DNA of 64,000 nt from an uncultured Gammaproteobacteria bacterium (GCA_958295465.1 OY282353.1:3029001-3093000), one strand, 5' to 3'. Shown: positions 1-9,104, numbered from the stretch's first letter. Program-made: numbers and translations. The notes: generated from the sequence alone by a model not told the origin.

Positions 1-1356
1 GCGCCGGGCGTGAACGTCCTCCTGTACGGTCCCCCGGGGACCGGCAAGACCGAGCTCTGCAAGGTGTTGGCCGGACGGCTCGGGGTGGATCTCCACAGCG
101 TCGGGGAATCGGACGATGACGGCGACGAGCCCAGCCGCAACGAGAGGCTGCAAGAGCTCCGGCTCGCCCAGCGCCTGATCGCCCGGGGCCGTCGCTCGCT
201 CCTCCTCTTCGATGAAATGGAGGACCTGCTGTCGGACTCCTTCTCGGGTCTGGGGATCTTCGGGCGGTTGCTCTCTCCCGGACCTCGCGGATTCCGGGCC
301 GGCGGCGGCTCGAAGGTGTTCATGAACCGGCTGCTGGAGGAGGCGCCGGCGCCGACCCTGTGGACCATCAACGATGCCCGGACGGTCGATCCCGCCGTCC
401 TGCGCCGGATGATGTTCGCCCTGGAGCTGCGCCTGCCGCCGCCCAAGGTGAGGGCGCGGGTCTGGACGCGGCAGCTTGCACGCCACGGCATCGAGGCGGG
501 GCCGGACGATGCGTTCTCGCTGGCCCGGGAGTTCGAGGCGACCCCCGGGGTGGCGGCCGGGGCCACCGCCGCCGCGCGGCTCGGCGGCGGCGACTTGGCC
601 GCGGTGCGCCGCGGCGTGCGCAGCCTGTCCCGGGTCCTCTCTTGCGAGAAGCCGCCGCAGGGGACGCCGGCCCGGTACGACCCCGCGCTCATCCGGACCG
701 ACACCGATCCGGTGAGGCTCGCGGATCGTCTCGCGAGCAGCGGCGAGCGGCGCTTCTCCCTCTGCCTGCAAGGGCCGCCGGGCACGGGCAAGAGCGCGTT
801 CGTGCGCTACCTTGCCGAGCGCCTCGGCCTGGAGGTCGTGCAGAAGCGGGCCTCCGATCTGATGTCGAAGTGGGTCGGGGGGACCGAGCAACTGATCGCC
901 GCCGCGTTCGCGGAGGCGCGCGACAGCGGCGCCTTCCTCGTCTTCGACGAGGCCGATTCGCTGCTCTCCGACCGGCGCTTCGCCGTGAGGAGTTGGGAGG
1001 TCAGCCAGGTGAACGAGATGCTGACCTGGATGGAAAGCCACCCCGCGCCCTTCGCCTGCACGACCAACTTCGGCACGCATCTCGATCCGGCGACGCTGCG
1101 GCGTTTCGTGTTCAAGGTCACGCTCGATTACCTCACGCCCGAGCAGGCGAGGGCGGCGTTCCAGGGCTACTTCGGGCTCACGCCTCCGGTGGAGATCGCG
1201 GCCCTCACCGCCCTGACCCCCGGCGATTTCGCGGTGGTGCGCAAGCAAGCCGAGGTCCTGGACTGCCTGCGGGAGCCGGAGGCGCTCGCCGCCATGCTGC
1301 GCGCCGAATGCGACGCCAAGCCGGACTGCCCGCGGGCGATCGGCTTTCGGCCGTAG
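1..1356 (+). CDS. double AAA-domain ATPase, 5' partial
   Basis: The reading frame is open from the first base, so the true start lies left of the window; the first in-window start codon is GTG at 10. Two AAA modules are visible. The first has Walker A GPPGTGKTE directly at the left edge and Walker B LLLFDEMEDLL about 60 residues on. The second has Walker A GPPGTGKSAF near residue 255 and Walker B FLVFDEADSLLSD about 55 residues later, followed by a sensor-1-like TTNF. The layout resembles Vps4/ClpX-like remodelling ATPases of unknown substrate. Its neighbours (MORN, WYL, toxin genes) are accessory. A short internally deleted relic of this gene lies at 3969-4024. The specific role is unknown. 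Confidence 0.85.
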   Translation, partial: APGVNVLLYGPPGTGKTELCKVLAGRLGVDLHSVGESDDDGDEPSRNERLQELRLAQRLIARGRRSLLLFDEMEDLLSDSFSGLGIFGRLLSPGPRGFRAGGGSKVFMNRLLEEAPAPTLWTINDARTVDPAVLRRMMFALELRLPPPKVRARVWTRQLARHGIEAGPDDAFSLAREFEATPGVAAGATAAARLGGGDLAAVRRGVRSLSRVLSCEKPPQGTPARYDPALIRTDTDPVRLADRLASSGERRFSLCLQGPPGTGKSAFVRYLAERLGLEVVQKRASDLMSKWVGGTEQLIAAAFAEARDSGAFLVFDEADSLLSDRRFAVRSWEVSQVNEMLTWMESHPAPFACTTNFGTHLDPATLRRFVFKVTLDYLTPEQARAAFQGYFGLTPPVEIAALTALTPGDFAVVRKQAEVLDCLREPEALAAMLRAECDAKPDCPRAIGFRP

Positions 1357-1511
1357 GGGCAACATGCTTCAGACGTGAATGCTTCCGGGGCCGGATGGCG
1401 GGGAGGACTGCGACCATCCCCGCGTTTATGCGTCGGTAGACGGATGCAACCGCCTATGCCGTATGTCATCATGATCGGGTCCGACAGGCGGACGATAATG
1501 GAGGGTATGTC

Positions 1512-2240
1512 ATGAAGTATAGATACAAAGGCGACATAAGCGTTTCTAAAGTAAAGAAATGTGGTGTACCAAATGGTCAGGGGAAAGTGACCGCCTATGA
1601 AGAGGATGGAGTCACTGTCTCCCGGACCTACAAAGGCGCTTTCGTCAATGGCTGGATGACTGGCCAAGGGAAGACGACCAAGATAGGTACACCTGACGAT
1701 CCGGGGTACATCTACGAAGGAGACCATGTCAAAGGAAAAGCGCACGGCCGCGGGACTTGGTACTACTCCGACGGCACCAAATACGAAGGAGACCATGTCA
1801 AAGAAAACGCGCACGGCCGCGGGACTTGGTACCGCTCCGACGGCACCAAAGAGTACGTTGGGGATTTCCAGGCTGATGAATGGCATGGGCAAGGGACTTC
1901 GTACCGCCACGACGGCAATATCAGGGAGGACGGCGCCAGAGAGGACGGTACCAAAGAGTACGAAGGGCAATGGAAGGAAAGTTGCTGGCACGGCCACGGA
2001 ACTTTGTTCCGCCCCGACGGTTCCACCTCGCCAAACGGGAATTGGGTGAACGGAGGCTCTGAGGAATACGAGTGGCAGGAAGGGGAGGAGATGTTTTGGT
2101 ACGAGGGAGATTGGGACGACGATGAGTGCCTGCACGGCTGGGGAATACTGTACCGTCCCGACCGCACTGATGTTGAGCGCGAAGGATGGTGGCAGAACGG
2201 TGAGGCCAGTGACGTCCCCCCGCCGGGCTATCCGGTTTGA
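1512..2240 (+). CDS. MORN-repeat protein
   Basis: This 242-residue protein contains about six or seven MORN-like repeats with the YEGDxxxGxxHGxGTxxxxDG pattern, spread from about residue 35 to the end (for example YEGDHVKGKAHGRGTWY followed by a near copy). There is no signal peptide or membrane segment. GGAGG at about 1500 lies seven bases before the ATG. Base composition is less GC-rich than the flanking ATPase. MORN repeats usually form elongated beta scaffolds that bind lipids or proteins, and bacterial members are mostly uncharacterised. The gene follows the AAA ATPase after a 155-base gap in the same orientation, so co-transcription is possible but not shown. Confidence 0.85.
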   Translation: MKYRYKGDISVSKVKKCGVPNGQGKVTAYEEDGVTVSRTYKGAFVNGWMTGQGKTTKIGTPDDPGYIYEGDHVKGKAHGRGTWYYSDGTKYEGDHVKENAHGRGTWYRSDGTKEYVGDFQADEWHGQGTSYRHDGNIREDGAREDGTKEYEGQWKESCWHGHGTLFRPDGSTSPNGNWVNGGSEEYEWQEGEEMFWYEGDWDDDECLHGWGILYRPDRTDVEREGWWQNGEASDVPPPGYPV

Positions 2241-2643
2241 CCGTAAGCTTGCCGGAGACGGTTCCCCGAGATGCGTTGCCCCATCATCGCGGCTGTGCTC
2301 CGAGCTCCGTCACGATCGCCGACCGCGTCTGCGTCATGCGGGCGATGTCGACGAATGAGAGAAGACGGTGATCCTGGTGGTTGCGGGGACAGGCTTGCCG
2401 GGACACCGGATACCGGCAGAACGCCGATGAAACCGGACGCCTCGCTTCGGTCGTTATCGAAAACATGACGATGGCCGGAGCGAGGCTGATCGAGGATCGA
2501 GACCCCGTTCATCCTGGACCTCGCATCCGGGCGATCGACGGATCCACAAGGGGTGAGGCGGGGTACGCTACGAACGCCTGAAGGACATCATGGACTTGGC
2601 CGCCGTCTCCATGGGACGTCCGGCGGATGGCTATTTCACGGCG
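2241..2643. other. intergenic, no gene seen; contains WYL relic
   Basis: About 400 bases between the MORN gene and the convergent toxin gene hold no credible reading frame. The only recognisable content is the truncated WYL-gene start at 2557-2615. Confidence 0.6.
2557..2615 (+). pseudogene. start-only relic of a WYL regulator gene
   Basis: About 55 bases here match the beginning of the two WYL genes at 4221 and 11275 (shared core tacgctacgaa then cgcctgaaggacatc), with scattered substitutions. The start codon region reads gggtacgctacg instead of ggatgcgctacg, so the ATG is lost. Homology stops after roughly 18 codons. This marks a third, almost completely deleted copy of the same regulator. 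Confidence 0.7.
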
Positions 2644-2913
2644 CTACAACTGCCTGATCAGACGGTCGTAGTCTGCATGAGAGCCGATCCAGAACCAAGT
2701 AATGCCGTCTTCGTCTCGTTGGCCGATGGCCCGGTATGCGATCCCGATGCGGATGGAATAGATGCGTTGTGCCGCGTGAATGGGCTTGAAGCGCAAGCTC
2801 GCGTGCCGAGGATCCTCCTGGAAACGCCTGTACGCCTCCCTCGCCTGACGTTGGACCGATTCGGGTAACGCCGTAAATCGATCGCGGAAATTTCGCGTGA
2901 CGTGGGACTTCAC
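2644..2913 (-). CDS. RelE/ParE-superfamily toxin
   Basis: This 89-residue basic protein fits the RelE/ParE/HigB toxin fold: an N-terminal helix pair (RNFRDRFTALPESVQRQAREA), a central strand IYSIRIGIAYRAIG, and the common C-terminal WFWIGSHADYDRLI signature. Family members are ribosome-dependent mRNA endonucleases or gyrase inhibitors; which applies here is not visible. The start is GTG at 2913, overlapping the stop of the upstream glycosylase gene by four bases (GTGA). That is the usual antitoxin-toxin coupling, but here the upstream partner is a DNA glycosylase with an antitoxin-like tail. Length is normal and there is no frame damage. Confidence 0.85.
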   Translation of the reverse strand: MKSHVTRNFRDRFTALPESVQRQAREAYRRFQEDPRHASLRFKPIHAAQRIYSIRIGIAYRAIGQRDEDGITWFWIGSHADYDRLIRQL

Positions 2914-3812
2914 AGACGGGTTGGATCCAGCTCCTCGGTCAACCCCAAACGGCGATCTTCCGCAGCTTCCGCTGCCAATCGTTCAAGCAAGGGCCGGGAG
3001 GCGGCAAATGCCCGATCCCATCGCGCTTCGTCCTCGATATCGATGGAAGTCAGCGGGGAAACGGTTTCCTGTTCTTCAAGCGGCGGCCGGCGGCACACGT
3101 CCAGCCAGTCGATCGGGTCGACGCCGTTGCTCTCCAGGTATCTGTTGGCGCGCGAGAAATGTCTGGACCCGGTTATTCCGATCCGCGGATGCCGCGCGGT
3201 CAGGATCTTGTGGCGGTTGCAGTCGATGCCGGCACCCTTCCGCTTCGCTTCCTTTCCCCAAAGCATGAAGACGACGTGTTCGCGGCGTTCGTTGACGGTT
3301 TCGATGATTCGATCCGTGAAACACTCCCAACCTTTATTCCAGTGTGCACGAGGGCAACCTTCCCGAACCGTCAACACCGGGTTCAGCAAGAGCACGCCCT
3401 GTCTTGCCCAAGGCGTCAGGCAACTACTGCCGCTCGGCACCGCACGCCGGTTGCGATTTCGCGGCAAGTACTCGTCCATGTCGCGGTTGACTTCGGCGAT
3501 GATCTTGGCCAGCGACAGCGGCCGCTCGCCGCGCTCGACGGAAAAAGCCAAACCATGCGCCTGGCCGCGTTGAGGGTAGGGGTCCTGCCCGATGATGACG
3601 ACCTTCACTTCATGCAAGGCCGTCTCGTCCAAGGCTTCGAAAATACGCTCCGACTGCGGAAAGATCTCATGCTCCTCCTCTTCTTCACGGATGAGATCCC
3701 GGCGCAGATCGCGCATGTACGCACGATCGAATTCCGCTCTGAGGGCAGGCGCCCAACACGCACGCCGCCCGCTGGCGAAATGCTGTGCGGTCAAAACCTC
3801 GCTTATGGACAT
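2910..3812 (-). CDS. ung: uracil-DNA glycosylase fused to an antitoxin-like C-terminus
   Basis: Residues 1-240 form a family-1 uracil-DNA glycosylase, which removes uracil from DNA in base-excision repair. Visible motifs are GQDPYP (catalytic Asp near 77), LLLNPVLTV near 141 and HPRIGITGSRHFSRAN near 208, where the usual HPSP is altered to HPRI. Bacterial Ung normally ends just after the PIDW segment seen at 233-236. Here about 60 more residues follow, and 256-300 (WDRAFAASRPLLERLAAEA ... ELDPTRL) resemble short antitoxins that precede RelE-like toxins. The gene overlaps the toxin by four bases. The ATG at 3812 is preceded by AAAGAGA; longer in-frame extensions lack support. I infer a gene fusion of ung with the antitoxin. 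Confidence 0.85.
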   Translation of the reverse strand: MSISEVLTAQHFASGRRACWAPALRAEFDRAYMRDLRRDLIREEEEEHEIFPQSERIFEALDETALHEVKVVIIGQDPYPQRGQAHGLAFSVERGERPLSLAKIIAEVNRDMDEYLPRNRNRRAVPSGSSCLTPWARQGVLLLNPVLTVREGCPRAHWNKGWECFTDRIIETVNERREHVVFMLWGKEAKRKGAGIDCNRHKILTARHPRIGITGSRHFSRANRYLESNGVDPIDWLDVCRRPPLEEQETVSPLTSIDIEDEARWDRAFAASRPLLERLAAEAAEDRRLGLTEELDPTRL

Positions 3813-4220
3813 TCTCTTTCGTTCCGCATCGGTACGCACCATTGGATGCAGCCTGCCATCCTGAGTCGACCGCATTATTGTGACGGCACTACCGTATGTC
3901 AATGCATCGGACAGGCCCCCCGGTTCCTCTCTGAGAAACTCCTTCCAATCAACAGGTTGGATTTGATCCGGTACGACCCTGCGCTCATCCGGGCCGATAC
4001 CGGTGCTTCCGGGGCCGGATGGCGCCAGCGAGGTTCCGTGCTCCGGGTTCGCCCGTCATGGTGTCCGCGACGACGCCCGGAATGGATCCGTAGTGGCCCA
4101 TCGGGGCGATTGACGCCGAAACCACGAGAGGCGGATGGATGGGGTAGATATTTGGGGTACGGTTACAAGTATGACGGCGATCGACAGCCGGAATCACGAG
4201 AGGCGAAGGAGGGCGGCAGG
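3813..4220. other. intergenic region with AAA-gene relic
   Basis: About 400 bases between the divergent ung fusion and WYL copy 1 contain no convincing gene. Positions 3969-4024 join two short stretches that match the AAA ATPase gene around 673-710 and 1376-1398, which is an internally deleted relic. The promoters of both flanking genes must lie here but I see no clear -35/-10 pair. Confidence 0.5.
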
Positions 4221-5224
4221 ATGCGCTACGAAGGCCTGAAGGACATCCTGGACCTGGCCGTTCGTCTCCAGGGGGCGCACGGTGGGTTGACCCTCGACGA
4301 CATCGAAGCCGAATTCTCGATCAGCCGGCGCACGGCCGAGCGCCGGCGCGACGCCGTCGATGCCGCCTTCGGGCCGCTGGAACCCGTGGACCGGGACGAC
4401 GACGGGAAGCGGCACTGGCGGCTGCGCTCGGACGCCTTGCGCCGCCTCGTCTCCGTCTCGGCGGAGGAGCTGGCGGAGCTCGGGGCCGCCGCCGCGGCCC
4501 TGGACCGCGCGGGCTTCGGGGAACGCGCGGCCATGCTCCGGGACCTCGCCGTCAAGCTGCAAGCCACGTTGCGCGCCGAATCGCAGGCGCGGGTGGAGTC
4601 GGACCTCGAAATGCTCGTACAGGCCGAGGGCCTGGCGATGCGCCCCGGTCCGAGGCAGCGCCTGGACCGGGGCCTGCTCGCCCTCCTGCGCGAAGCCATC
4701 ACGCGACCTGCCGGGAGGTCGAGTTCCGCTACTTCGCCCAATCGACGAGGCGGCGGAGCCGGCAGCAGGTTCGGCCCCTCGGCCTGCTCTACGGGAGCCG
4801 CGCGCACCTGGTGGGGTGGACCGAGTGGGCCGAGGAGCCGCGGCTGTGGCGTCTCGCGAACATGAGCGAAGCCCGGATCACCGATGAGGCGTTCGAGTGG
4901 GACCCGGCGTTCGATTTGCATCGATTCGCCGAGCGTTCGTTCGGCACGTTCCAGGAAAAGCCGGTCAAGGTGGTGCTGCGCTTCGATGCCAGGGCGGCGC
5001 GGGATGCGGCGGCGTTCCGCTTCCATCCGAACCAGAGCGTCGAGGAGAACGGGGACGGCTCGCTGACGGTGCGTTTCGAGGCGGGCGGCCTCGACGAGAT
5101 GTGCTGGCACCTGTTCACGTGGGGGGAGAGCGTGACGGTGGAGAAGCCCGTCCGTCTTCGCCGGCGTCTGGCCGCGATGTGCGGGGCGCTCGCGGCGCAT
5201 CATTCGGCGGTGTGCGAACGATGA
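4221..5224 (+). pseudogene. WYL-domain transcriptional regulator, frameshifted copy 1
   Basis: This copy is about 95% identical at DNA level to the intact gene at 11275-12264. It begins MRYEGLKDILDLA with a winged-helix N-terminus and ends with the WYL sensor region. Near 4703 it carries two extra bases (atcacgcgacc versus atcacgacc), which moves the second half, readable from about 4711 to 5224, into another frame. The encoded regulator is therefore cut between the DNA-binding half and the WYL ligand domain. WYL proteins often repress phage-defence or DNA-repair genes and respond to nucleic acids. The frameshift could be a real mutation or a sequencing error; the clean copy elsewhere argues that the bases are as given. 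Confidence 0.85.
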
Positions 5225-5980
5225 TTGGGGGCTCGGTACACGTTAGCGCGGTGGTGATGCCGGCGGCCGTGGCGACGGTGAACGGCGGCGTGGACCTCCG
5301 GCGGAACGCACGGATGAGTGGCGATGCGCTCTGCGCGGGGCGGGCGCATCCGACGCACCGCATCGACAGCTCCCGCGTTCCTGACCCCCCAAAATCTCCA
5401 CCCCACACCCCGGGTCTGCCGGTGTGCAAGGCACGCCTTCGCGCCCCACCTCTCCATCCTCATACACTCGGCTTGCGGGAACCCGCGCTTCACAGGACCG
5501 GAGAGGGTCGCCGCAACAGAGACAGTCCGCCATTCGGCCGGGCTGGATCCGTCGGACAGGTTCGACCAGACCACCACGATACTTCACCCCCTCCATGGAG
5601 CTCCGGGTTGTTTCACCCTCAGCCCTGAGCGCACTTGACCCATACCTCGCGTGCGGCCGGCGAACTTCGAACAGACGGGCGCCAACGTACATGCAGGCAA
5701 TCATCGGAAAGATTCAGATTGCGGACCCACCTCCGATCACCGTTTCCACGCCGGAGGATTTCGCAGTTTGCATCCATTGCAAGCAGTCGAAGTCGAGAAC
5801 CGTGCACCGCGGGAGGACAATCCCTGCTTCACCCTCCCTCGCCTGGTGCGCTCCGGAACGTCCTCGACCACTTCGGATACGACCGTCATACGACGGATTC
5901 GGAGACGAACACGGCCGTCTTCGTGGCCTGTCTGTGGTATGTCTGTGGTATAAGGCCCGCTTGATGGCCTTCGCGGAGCA
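5225..5980. other. long intergenic region with dispersed repeat
   Basis: About 755 bases lie between the WYL pseudogene and the next gene. Short frames exist on both strands but none shows family features or a good ribosome site. The part from about 5390 to 5640 is a diverged copy of the sequence at about 13610-13880. Confidence 0.5.
5390..5640 (+). repeat. dispersed repeat, copy 1 (second copy 13610-13880)
   Basis: Shared blocks include cgcacgccttcgcgcc (close variant), a cattcggccg core and cggttcgaccagaccac(t/c)acgatacttc, in the same order and orientation in both places. The copies have diverged by substitutions and small indels. No gene is evident in either. Confidence 0.75.
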
Positions 5981-6343
5981 ATGGTGCGTTACGTTCCCAA
6001 TCCGGCCCACAAACGGGAGGTGACGGAGGCAGGTCCTCCGAGGTGGCGCCCTGACAAGGAACCCTGTCCGCCGGAGATGACGCCTCGCGAGCGGGTGGGT
6101 CTGCTGCGAGAATCGGTCCCGGAACACCCCGATTCTCCCTCGTCGCGGCGGTTCGCCGTTCGGCGCGGCAGGTCGGATTCTGAGTTCTTCGTGGCTCAGG
6201 CGACGCGAACGGCCGAGGGCGGCGAGGTCGAGTACCACGGCTATCCGACCAACCGGGTTCCGGGGAAGGTGTTGAGACGATTCAGGGATCGGGGCGACAT
6301 CACCGTCGCGGAGTATCGCCAGCTTGTGAAGAGGCTCGGTTGA
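5981..6343 (+). CDS. small hypothetical protein, partner of ImmA/IrrE-like gene
   Basis: This 120-residue charged protein has no recognised domain. The first 35 residues are proline- and arginine-rich; residues 35-120 look folded and end with DRGDITVAEYRQLVKRL. Its stop codon overlaps the TTG start of the following gene by three bases, so the two are translationally coupled. A weak GGAG lies just before the ATG; GTG at 5984 is an equally possible start. Small genes coupled to ImmA/IrrE-type proteins are often HTH regulators or antitoxins, but I see no helix-turn-helix here, so the function stays open. Confidence 0.65.
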   Translation: MVRYVPNPAHKREVTEAGPPRWRPDKEPCPPEMTPRERVGLLRESVPEHPDSPSSRRFAVRRGRSDSEFFVAQATRTAEGGEVEYHGYPTNRVPGKVLRRFRDRGDITVAEYRQLVKRLG

Positions 6344-7830
6344 AAATGCTGATCGGGGATCGCGACCGTCTGGCGATCGAATTGCATCCGCTTGCGCCCA
6401 CATGGGAACGCCGCCATCTCCCGGAACGAACGGGATGGGCGCAGCTCTCGATCTGGGTAAACGGCGCCAACCTGTGCAGGAACGTGCTGGATGAATCGTC
6501 CGTTCGTGAAGGCGTCAACGTACCGTTGGGGCACATGGCCGACTGGTTCGTCCGTTCCTGGACGTTCATCCGTTTCGAAGAGCGTCCCGACTGTTTTCCG
6601 CCTCGCGCTTCGGTATTCGACACGTTGCGGGAATGGGGCAACACGCATCCTCCCGGGCAGATCGACGAGGACGAATGGTTCGATGCCCGCGAGCGGTGGT
6701 GGACCCGACACTTTCTCGCCGCGGGTGCGGACGGCGCCCAGTTGCCCAACGTCTCCCTGTTGCGTGGCGGCGATCGGCTTTTCATCGAATGGACGCCCGC
6801 CGAGTTCGCGGGATCACGTGCCCCCAGGTTCCTTTCCGAATCCGGCCAGGAGTCCGTTCAATGGGACGACGGCGAGGAGGTGCTCGCGGAATTCGTCGCC
6901 TACATGGCCGAATGGTTTCGTGCTGAAGATCTCGACGATGCTTTTTCGTGGGCGAATCTGAGGAATCCGCTGTACGAAGTGGAAATCGATTTCCGTGAAG
7001 GGCTGCGGGCCTTCACGGGCATCGACGCGAGCGTTTTCCGTGCTTGGACCGCAACGGCCACCGACGCCGATTTGCGCCGGAACCTGGGAATCCCCGAAGG
7101 CTCCGACGATCCGAGTGAGAGCGTCATCACCCAGGTCTTGCGGGACCTTCCCCCGACGACGCCGGAATCCGTGCGTCAGGAAGTCTGGCGACTCGACGAA
7201 CGAGCCCGGGGAGTAACGCACTTCGACGAGGAGTTGAGGGCGACGGCACGCGATGCGGCGAGGGCCGGCGCTGCCCCCGAGGAATCGGGACGGCTTGCCG
7301 CCCAGGAGGTTCGGGGTCGCCTCGGTCTGAACGGACAGCCTGTCAGTGACATGAACGAACGGATGCGGAGACTTGGAGTCGAGGTCGTCCGCTCGGACGT
7401 CCGTTGCTCGCAGGAAAGAATGCTGGCCGGATCACGCCGTGGAGCCGGGGCAGTCGCCGTCATCAACCGGACCCCGCGCACTACGACGCAGTGGGGCGAG
7501 CGATTCGAGCTCGCCCGTGCACTAGGCCACCTGCTGGTGGATTCTTATCGGGGGAATGCCCTCGGCGCCGCGTCGACGATGTTCGCACAACCGTGGGCAA
7601 GGCGGTGTTCCGGCGCGTTTGCGGCGGAGTTCCTCCTCCCGAGCGAACATCTGTTCGAACGGTTCGGAACGCTGGATTCAGCGGCGGACCGTGATGTATT
7701 CCCATCGTTGTTGAACGATTACGGCGTTGGTGCAAGGACCGCAGCCTTTCAACTCTGGAACCAAGGGCTGCTTTCGAACCACCATGTTCGAGACGAATTG
7801 ATCGACGACTTCTCCAACGTGGGGCAATAG
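6340..7830 (+). CDS. ImmA/IrrE-like protein with degenerate zinc motif
   Basis: This is a 496-residue protein. The last ~170 residues match the ImmA/IrrE (COG2856) metallopeptidase layout: a helix with FELARALGHLL near residues 389-399 followed, after about 30 residues, by the FAAEFLLP helix near 427-434. Active members have AHELGH in the first helix. Here it reads ARALGH, so the first histidine and the catalytic glutamate are both replaced and only the last histidine remains. The second helix keeps its glutamate. The N-terminal ~300 residues have no recognised domain. TTG at 6340 gives coupling to the 120-residue gene; ATG at 6346 is the alternative start. I infer a non-catalytic sensor or binding protein. 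Confidence 0.75.
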   Translation: MKMLIGDRDRLAIELHPLAPTWERRHLPERTGWAQLSIWVNGANLCRNVLDESSVREGVNVPLGHMADWFVRSWTFIRFEERPDCFPPRASVFDTLREWGNTHPPGQIDEDEWFDARERWWTRHFLAAGADGAQLPNVSLLRGGDRLFIEWTPAEFAGSRAPRFLSESGQESVQWDDGEEVLAEFVAYMAEWFRAEDLDDAFSWANLRNPLYEVEIDFREGLRAFTGIDASVFRAWTATATDADLRRNLGIPEGSDDPSESVITQVLRDLPPTTPESVRQEVWRLDERARGVTHFDEELRATARDAARAGAAPEESGRLAAQEVRGRLGLNGQPVSDMNERMRRLGVEVVRSDVRCSQERMLAGSRRGAGAVAVINRTPRTTTQWGERFELARALGHLLVDSYRGNALGAASTMFAQPWARRCSGAFAAEFLLPSEHLFERFGTLDSAADRDVFPSLLNDYGVGARTAAFQLWNQGLLSNHHVRDELIDDFSNVGQ

Positions 7831-7861
7831 CCTCCCCGAGAGCACCAACCGGGTAAGAATT

Positions 7862-8850
7862 CTACGAGGCGATTCGTGCAGGTCGTCCCCCGACATCATG
7901 CCAATGCACGTTCATCAGCACATGCATTCTACGGGGAGTGGGCGGCCCGGGTAACGGGACGGACATCGAGCCGCTGTCGGCATACACCGCGTCGGGTGTC
8001 CTGCGACCCAGGCCCTGATGGCGGCGCTCGGCATTGTAGAACCGGAAGTAGCGGCCCAGTCCCGCGCGAGCCGCGGCCACACCCTCGTAAGCGCGCAGAT
8101 ACACCTCCTCGTACTTCACACTCCTCCACAGCCGTTCCACGAACGCGTTGTCCACCCATCGCCCCTTGCCGTCCATGCTGAGCCTGCCCCGGCAGGCAGT
8201 AAGCCGGGGGCCACGACCGCGCCCTTGAGCACGTCGATGAACGCCGAGCCGGTGAACTGTGCGCCCTGGTCGGTATTGAATCTCTCCGGACTCCCAAAGT
8301 GTGCGAGCGCGTCCTCAACCGCCTCGACGCAGAAGTCGCCGTTGAGGGGATTGGACAGCCGCCAGGCGAGCACCTTGCGGCTGTACCAGTCCATGATCGC
8401 GACCAGGTAGAGAAACCCGCGGGCCATCGGGAGGGAGCAGATATCGGCGGCCCACACCTGATTGGGACGCTCCACGGTGAGCTCCCTCAACAGATAGGGA
8501 TAGACCTTGTGACCCTTGCCCGCTCGGCTCGTTCGGGGCCGTGGGTACAGCGCCTCAAGCCCCATCAGACGCATCAGACGCCGCACTCGCTTGCGGTTGG
8601 CCTTCACCCCACGTTCCCCGAGCCAATCGCTCAATCGACGGCTCCCGTAGAACGGGAACTGAAGGTGCGCCTCGTCGAGCAGGCGCATGGCCTCCAGGTC
8701 CTGTTCCGAGACCGGCGCCGGCTGGTGGTACACGCTCGAACGCGACAGCGCCAGCAGCTCGCACTGATGCGTCACCGCCAATGAGTGACCCCGCTCGACC
8801 ATGGCCTTGCGCCGCGTGCGGCTCAATGACCGAGCTTGCCGGATAAACAA
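7862..8850 (-). pseudogene. IS3-family transposase OrfB (DDE), frameshifted
   Basis: The N-terminal part carries the HTH_21 region (CELLALSRSSVYHQP) and the rve core with QVWAADICSLP (first Asp) and FNTDQGAQF (second Asp). Near 8185-8215 the frame is broken and the conserved C-terminus (MDGKGRWVDNAFVERLWRS ... FRFYNAERRHQGLG) continues in a different frame. At the break sits a short palindromic insert (gcctgcc/ggcaggc arms) that has replaced the expected loop sequence. The transposase is therefore inactive as read. It overlaps orfA by 28 bases, as usual for IS3 elements. Confidence 0.85.
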
Positions 8851-9104
8851 TCCCGTTCCATCGTCAACTGTCCGATCTTCGCATGCAGCTCCTTGACTTG
8901 GTGCTCGGTGTCGTTGTCTCGTGCGGCCCCGCGTTCGAACAGGCGCTCGGCGCTGCCCACCAAGCGGCCTCGCCAGTCCTGAATCTGGTTCGGGTGCACG
9001 TCGTACTGTTGAGCCAGCTCCGCGAGGGTCTTCTCACCGCGAACCGCGGCCACCGCCACCTTCGCCTTGAACGACGCCGAATGATTCCTGCGCTTGCGTC
9101 TCAT
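8823..9104 (-). CDS. IS3-family OrfA
   Basis: This 93-residue basic protein has the typical HTH transposase start (MRRKRRNHSASFKAKVAVAA), ALAELAQQYDVHPNQIQDW-type helix-turn-helix spacing, and a C-terminal leucine-zipper-like helix ending SGKLGH. OrfA binds the IS ends and supplies the N-terminal part of the OrfAB transposase. It is intact, but its orfB partner is broken, so transposition from this copy is not expected. The start at 9104 was chosen because GGAG-type purines precede it and the upstream codons are unlike the family. Confidence 0.9.
   Translation of the reverse strand: MRRKRRNHSASFKAKVAVAAVRGEKTLAELAQQYDVHPNQIQDWRGRLVGSAERLFERGAARDNDTEHQVKELHAKIGQLTMERDCLSGKLGH

Noticed and set aside
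1167..2135. Minus-strand frame across the MORN gene
   Set aside because: The sequence is the antisense of MORN repeats and has no features; the + strand frame has a ribosome site and family repeats.
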